A stretch of 38,274 nucleotides of DNA from Candidatus Saccharibacteria bacterium RIFCSPHIGHO2_12_FULL_47_16b (GTDB lineage Bacteria; Patescibacteriota; Saccharimonadia; Saccharimonadales; UBA10212), in NCBI GenBank assembly GCA_001790525.1, contig MGCU01000002.1, positions 1 through 38,274 on the forward strand, read 5' to 3'. The position numbers and the translations under genes are program-made. Each line of letters starts with the position of its first letter. Position 1 is the stretch's first letter. Of the stretch, positions 33,850 to 38,274 are shown piece after piece. The notes below the pieces were generated by a model. That model searched no databases. It was not told the origin of the DNA and saw only the letters and a program-made list of their open reading frames with translations.

Positions 33850-35012
33850 TTCAAGATTGATTTGTAAATTTCGAGGGTTTGTTCGGCCGTCTTCCGCCAA
33901 GAATATTTGGCGGCTTGGGCATGGCCGCGGGCAATAAGATTGGTACTTAAATTAAAATTATCCAAGACCTGGCCGATTTTGGTGGCCATATCTTCGCTGT
34001 CAAGTGAGTTAAAGTAGTGGGCGGCCTCGCCATAAATTTCCGGCAGGCAGCTGGCATTACTAGAAACTACCGGCGCACCATGAATCATTGCTTCCAAGCC
34101 GGGCAGGCCAAAACCTTCGGACAGAGAAGGGAAGACGTAAGCCGCCGTATTTTCATAAAGCCAACGTAGCTGCCCATCACTGACCCAACCCAAAAATAAT
34201 ATTTTACTTGCTTGCCCCTTACCAAAACCTGAACGGAGCAGTCGGTAATCGGATTGCGGAGTGTCAAGTTTTTGGTGTGGGGTTAAGCTTTTGGATTCGA
34301 CGTATTGGGCGAGCAATTCAAAGTTTTTGTCCGGCTGGCCAGCCAAAACCAGTTTCAAATCGGGCTGGTCTCTTCGAACCATTGCAAAGGCATTAATCAG
34401 TCGGTTCAAATTTTTATGCGGATTGGCCCGGCCAACATACATAATGAATTTTTGGTCGTCCAGTTCGGCTATTGGCTCGGGCTGAACTTCAATTTTATCG
34501 GCAGCCTCGTAGATAACTTCGATTTTGTCTGGATCAATATTGGTATATTGTGCGACATCGTTTTTTACGAATTCGCTTGAGGTTATTAGCTTTTGCGATT
34601 TTTTAGCAACTTTTTTGATTAGCCAACGGTAGACAGTCTGTTTGGATTTAAAAATTAGTTGGTTTTTGGCTGGATTGTCAAAACGAGCTGTAGTTAGGTC
34701 GTGAATTGTTGTGACGGTCCTACCTTTGTAAAAGGCCGGTTGCTGGGTCATGCCAAAATGAACCAGATCCGGGCGCAAATTATTCAATTGTCGTAGCAAG
34801 CCAATTTGCTCGGCCGAAGAAAATTCTTTGTATGGGCTTTCAATAATCTCAAAATTTGGGACTTTTTTTTCTAAGAACTTGACGCGCGACGGTTTGGCTA
34901 AAAGTACAATCTCAAAACCGGGCTTGAGCCGATGCAAATTCTCGACCAATTTATCTATATAACGGCCAGTACTACTACCTGATTCCCGCGCGTCTATGAC
35001 AATACGTTTCAT
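33846..35012 (-). CDS. GT4-type glycosyltransferase
   Basis: VIDARESGSSTGRYIDKLVENL...FIMYVGRANPHKNLNRLINAFAMV...KLVLAGQ...PSLSEGFGLPGLEAMIHGAPVVSSNASCLPEIYGEAA. Confidence 0.93.
   Translation of the reverse strand: MKRIVIDARESGSSTGRYIDKLVENLHRLKPGFEIVLLAKPSRVKFLEKKVPNFEIIESPYKEFSSAEQIGLLRQLNNLRPDLVHFGMTQQPAFYKGRTVTTIHDLTTARFDNPAKNQLIFKSKQTVYRWLIKKVAKKSQKLITSSEFVKNDVAQYTNIDPDKIEVIYEAADKIEVQPEPIAELDDQKFIMYVGRANPHKNLNRLINAFAMVRRDQPDLKLVLAGQPDKNFELLAQYVESKSLTPHQKLDTPQSDYRLLRSGFGKGQASKILFLGWVSDGQLRWLYENTAAYVFPSLSEGFGLPGLEAMIHGAPVVSSNASCLPEIYGEAAHYFNSLDSEDMATKIGQVLDNFNLSTNLIARGHAQAAKYSWRKTAEQTLEIYKSILN
34215..34282 (-). repeat. 68-bp palindromic protein-coding repeat, copy B (inside glycosyltransferase gene)
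   Basis: Minus strand CCCCACACCAAAAACTTGACACTCCGCAATCCGATTACCGACTGCTCCGTTCAGGTTTTGGTAAGGGG; same length and frame as 16310..16377. Confidence 0.9.
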
Positions 35013-35035
35013 TGCCTTCCTATAATAGACTAGGA

Positions 35036-35305
35036 CTACCGATAAACCTGATTGTGGGAACCAATATCGAGGAAAGTTATTACATCCTCGGTTTCTTCGT
35101 AAACAACCCGGATGTTACCGGCTACCGAAAAAGCCCGCTTGCCTGCCAACTTCCCAGTTAAAGCATGATCATTCAGCAGGTAACCACGATGCCCGGCTTT
35201 GAATAGTATTAAACATTCCTGGAATTGTAAAATAAGTTTTTTGTTGGGGACTATTCGTATCTTGAAGTGTTTTTTGAATTGCTTATGCCGGCGTGTGGGT
35301 TTCAC
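35036..35305 (-). CDS. RelE/YafQ-like type II toxin
   Basis: RRHKQFKKHFKIRIVPNKKLILQFQECLILFKAG...LLNDHALTGKLAGKRAFSVAGNIRVVYEETEDVITFLDIGSHNQVY. Confidence 0.8.
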   Translation of the reverse strand: MKPTRRHKQFKKHFKIRIVPNKKLILQFQECLILFKAGHRGYLLNDHALTGKLAGKRAFSVAGNIRVVYEETEDVITFLDIGSHNQVYR

Positions 35306-35589
35306 TGGAGGAGGTCTTCCATCAACTCTTCCACCGTATTAAATGGCCCTGACACGTTCTTTCCCTGCCGCGCTTCCTCTGCCCAGCGGTTAAGCCGCTT
35401 GGCGGCTGCGTCGGAAGGTTCGCCCCAATCGTCCTGTCCGAAATTCAAATTCCGACCCTCGGTCTCCGCTTTGGCCCAAACGCGGATATAAGCCTGCAGG
35501 GAATCAAAACCCAACTTAGTCGCCCGCTCAGCTAATCGATCGCGGACATCCTTGTCCATTGGCACCTGAACCTTAACTTGCTTGCTCAT
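35302..35589 (-). CDS. RelB/DinJ-like antitoxin
   Basis: KQVKVQVPMDKDVRDRLAERATKLGFDSLQAYIRVWAKA; overlaps the toxin gene by 4 nt. Confidence 0.75.
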   Translation of the reverse strand: MSKQVKVQVPMDKDVRDRLAERATKLGFDSLQAYIRVWAKAETEGRNLNFGQDDWGEPSDAAAKRLNRWAEEARQGKNVSGPFNTVEELMEDLLQ

Positions 35590-35590
35590 A

Positions 35591-35611
35591 GTATCAAAAT
35601 GGTATCAAAAT
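35591..35611. promoter_or_regulatory. Candidate toxin-antitoxin operator: direct repeat GTATCAAAAT x2, 11-bp period
   Basis: Two perfect 10-mers immediately upstream of the antitoxin ATG (35589 on minus). Confidence 0.55.
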
Positions 35612-35641
35612 AGTCTTTCGATGTCAATCCATACGAGAGAC

Positions 35642-35668
35642 TCCTTGCAAGGCCGAGCCTTGCAAGGA
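35642..35668. repeat. Perfect inverted repeat TCCTTGCAAGGC-CGA-GCCTTGCAAGGA
   Basis: 12-bp arms, 3-nt loop. Confidence 0.85.
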
Positions 35669-35762
35669 TCTGCAAGAAATGATCGCTTTACTCAAGTAAA
35701 GTAGCTGGATAGAGAGTATTTCCAGACTTTCCCATAATTCAAGATTTGATTAAGGACGCTTT

Positions 35763-36332
35763 TTATTTGAATTTGAAGCCGGTTAAAATTCTGTCAAAAT
35801 CTGCCCGTTGGCTGTCAAAATCCTTCTCGGCGGCCGTTACCAACAGGTAATAAATCTTTTTGTTGTAGACCACCACGTTGACTTCGTTTTTGGAAGGCTG
35901 CGAACCGGTGATTTTATAGGTCAGCTTAATTGCTGGCTGGTCAGATATGGTGGTGTCGCCGCTGGAAATCAGCTCAATATTTTTAGGAATAGTTTTTAGA
36001 GCTTGGTTTTTTAGGTCATCATTATTCTTTGGCAGCGAGGTGGAAGTATCAACCGAGACCAGAAACAGACCGATAGGCGGTGGAGCCCCGTGACCAAGAC
36101 CGCTCTCGGCCTTGACGTCTTTAAGAGCGGTCTGCGATAGTTTTATCCAACCGTCAGGCCGAGGATAATCGAAATTGCTGGACTCAATCGAAGTTGATGG
36201 TTGTTCAGAGGGAGTAGTTTTGTTAGAGACGAAAGGCTGGCTCCACAACAAAGTTGCTACCGCTGTGACCACAGCCGCAACTAGCAAAATAAGCTGTTTT
36301 CGGTTAAGTTTTGGCATAACCATAGACCCCAT
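35763..36332 (-). CDS. Membrane-anchored hypothetical protein
   Basis: N-terminal TM LILLVAAVVTAVATLLW; PsbP/lipoprotein-like extracellular part. Confidence 0.6.
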   Translation of the reverse strand: MGSMVMPKLNRKQLILLVAAVVTAVATLLWSQPFVSNKTTPSEQPSTSIESSNFDYPRPDGWIKLSQTALKDVKAESGLGHGAPPPIGLFLVSVDTSTSLPKNNDDLKNQALKTIPKNIELISSGDTTISDQPAIKLTYKITGSQPSKNEVNVVVYNKKIYYLLVTAAEKDFDSQRADFDRILTGFKFK

Positions 36333-36472
36333 TTTACATTGTTAATAAACACTGGGGTTTAACTGGAATAGTTGCTAATCTGTGGATACGGCGTAATTCT
36401 TAGTTGACAAACATTCTTACATGCCTGAAAATTAAACTATCGAAATAAAATATCCTAACTAAGGAGGGTTTA

Positions 36473-38274
36473 ATGAGTTTGATTAATAAAGCAGTGGCAG
36501 GAGGCGTCGGGATTCTGTCGAGCGTATTAGTATTTGGACCGACAGCGCTGGCCGCGTCTACCTTTACCGATCATCTGTGGGAGTTTTCGTCTAGCCCGGC
36601 CACGTTTAACATGATCAACTTCCAAAAAAGCAGCTATATTTACGACAATGATGACCTCCACCTAGTTTCCCGCAATTTCATTTTCCTCGATACGCCTCTA
36701 TCAATGGCTAGTGGCGCTCTTGCCACCCAAGGCGCAGTCTACTTCTATAACGCTGGAGCCTATACCGGTTCATACATTGTTAATAACGGCTCGGCTTTAC
36801 ACATGACCTCAACCTCCAGCATCTTCTTGAATGCTCCGGGCGGAGTAACTTTGCCGGATGGTTCAGTTTCTAGCGCCGAGATCCTCGACGGCACCATTGC
36901 CGACGCTGACACTAATGGCGCGCTTACTGGCGCCGCTCTGGCTGCCGATACTTTGACAGCTGGTGATCTAGCTGCCGATTCAGTTGCGGCTTCCGAGATT
37001 GCCACTGGCGCTGTAACTACCACAGAGATCTTGGATGGTACAGTAGCCTCAGCCGACATCGCTGACGGCACAGTAACTTCAGCCGACATCGCTGACGGCA
37101 CAATCGTCTCCGGCGATGTAGCTGCCGATACTCTTACTGCTGCTAACTTGGCCGCTGGCTCAGTTGGAACTAGTGAAATCGCCGATGGCTCGGTTGCCGA
37201 CGCAGACACTAACGGTGCTTTGACTGGTGCAGCTTTAGCGGCTGACACACTGACAGCTGCTGATTTGGCCGCTGGCTCAGTTGGAACTAGTGAAATCGCC
37301 GATGGCAGCGTTGCCTCAGCTGACATAGCTGACGGTACTATCGCCGACGCTGACACTAACGGTGCCTTAACTGGCGCCGCCTTAGCCGCTGACACCCTAG
37401 TCGCTGGCGACATTGCCACCGGCGCCGTGACTACCGATGAAATCTTCAACGGCACGATTGCCGATGTCGACACCAATGGACTCCTCACTGGTGCATCACT
37501 GGCACCTGACACACTATCCGATGGCGACATTGCCGACAATTCCTTAACAGCCGCCAGTTTAGCTGATGACTCCGTCGCCGCTGGTGAAATCGCCGCCGGT
37601 GCAGTTGGTACCAGCGAGATTGCCGATGGTACAGTCGCCTCAGCTGATATCGCCGCCAACACTATAGTTGACGCCGATGTTGGAGTTGACGCTTTGACAG
37701 CCGCTGCCCTAGCGGCTGGATCCGTAACCGCCAGTGAACTTGCTGACGCCTCTGTCGTAGGTGGTCTAGCTGGTGATGTTTCGGATAACACCCTAACTGC
37801 CGATGACATTGCTGCTAGCGCTGTTGGTACTTCAGAGATTGCCGATGGCACAGTCGCCTCGGCTGACATTGCCGATGGGGCTGTCGCCAGCGCCGATATA
37901 GCTGACGGTACAGTTACCGGCACCGACATCGCTGACGGCACCATCGCCGACGCCGACACTAACGGTGCCCTGACCGGCGCCGCTTTAGCTGACAATTCGC
38001 TATCCGATGGCGACATCGCCGACAACTCCCTGACAGCTCTTAGCTTAGCCGATAATTCAGTCGCCGCCGGTGAGATTGCTGCAAGTGCAGTTGGCACCAG
38101 CGAAATTGCTGACGGTACGGTTGGTGCGGTCGATCTTGCAATCGATAGCATTGACTACACTCACCTAAACTTGGCTCTTGGCGCCGCTCCGGTAGCTAGT
38201 GTCGAGGCTGGTGACCTTTACTTCGACACAGTAGCTAATACCGCCTATGTCCGAAATAACGTTAACGACACTTG
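36473..38274 (+). CDS. Secreted repeat protein, 3'-truncated by window end (pentapeptide-like beta-solenoid)
   Basis: AAGGAGG SD then ATG; signal peptide MSLINKAVAGGVGILSSVLVFGPTALAA; repeats such as ADLAAGSVGTSEIADGTVASADIADGT; open to the window end so absent from the ORF track. Confidence 0.85.
   Translation, partial: MSLINKAVAGGVGILSSVLVFGPTALAASTFTDHLWEFSSSPATFNMINFQKSSYIYDNDDLHLVSRNFIFLDTPLSMASGALATQGAVYFYNAGAYTGSYIVNNGSALHMTSTSSIFLNAPGGVTLPDGSVSSAEILDGTIADADTNGALTGAALAADTLTAGDLAADSVAASEIATGAVTTTEILDGTVASADIADGTVTSADIADGTIVSGDVAADTLTAANLAAGSVGTSEIADGSVADADTNGALTGAALAADTLTAADLAAGSVGTSEIADGSVASADIADGTIADADTNGALTGAALAADTLVAGDIATGAVTTDEIFNGTIADVDTNGLLTGASLAPDTLSDGDIADNSLTAASLADDSVAAGEIAAGAVGTSEIADGTVASADIAANTIVDADVGVDALTAAALAAGSVTASELADASVVGGLAGDVSDNTLTADDIAASAVGTSEIADGTVASADIADGAVASADIADGTVTGTDIADGTIADADTNGALTGAALADNSLSDGDIADNSLTALSLADNSVAAGEIAASAVGTSEIADGTVGAVDLAIDSIDYTHLNLALGAAPVASVEAGDLYFDTVANTAYVRNNVNDT

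Noticed and set aside
36760-38151. 463-aa minus-strand ORF (Ala/Ser/Val-rich)
   Set aside because: Exact antisense shadow of the plus-strand repeat gene that has signal peptide and SD; the repeats lack stops on the other strand by composition.

Overview
The window looks like a chromosomal segment from a Patescibacteria/CPR-type (Saccharibacteria-like) bacterium. This lineage call is inferred from gene content and is not proven. It contains a replication-origin neighbourhood: recF, dnaN and dnaA on the minus strand, a probable oriC, then rpmH, rnpA, yidC and jag on the plus strand. It also contains a large VirB2/VirB6/PrgI/VirB4-type T4SS-like locus with seven tandem small pilin-like paralogs and wall-hydrolase proteins (M15-like peptidase; lysozyme-like plus amidase). 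Other features are three tRNAs, two GIY-YIG nuclease genes, a PD-(D/E)XK nuclease, a REP-associated (Y1) transposase with REP pairs, a RelE/YafQ-like toxin-antitoxin pair, and a secreted beta-solenoid repeat protein cut by the window end. The strongest undescribed-looking signals are: (1) a family of degenerate heptanucleotide (period-7) arrays arranged as inverted arms, three of which enclose orphan S23/four-helix-bundle genes; (2) a 68-bp palindromic element present in the same reading frame inside two unrelated proteins, with compensatory substitutions in its stem; (3) a REP pair lying in frame at the 5' end of a pilin gene, possibly supplying its ribosome-binding site and start; (4) hairpins holding the Shine-Dalgarno sequence at two consecutive VirB4-type genes; (5) mutually exclusive hairpins before a GIY-YIG gene inserted between yidC and jag. 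All assignments come from reading the sequence; no database search was run.
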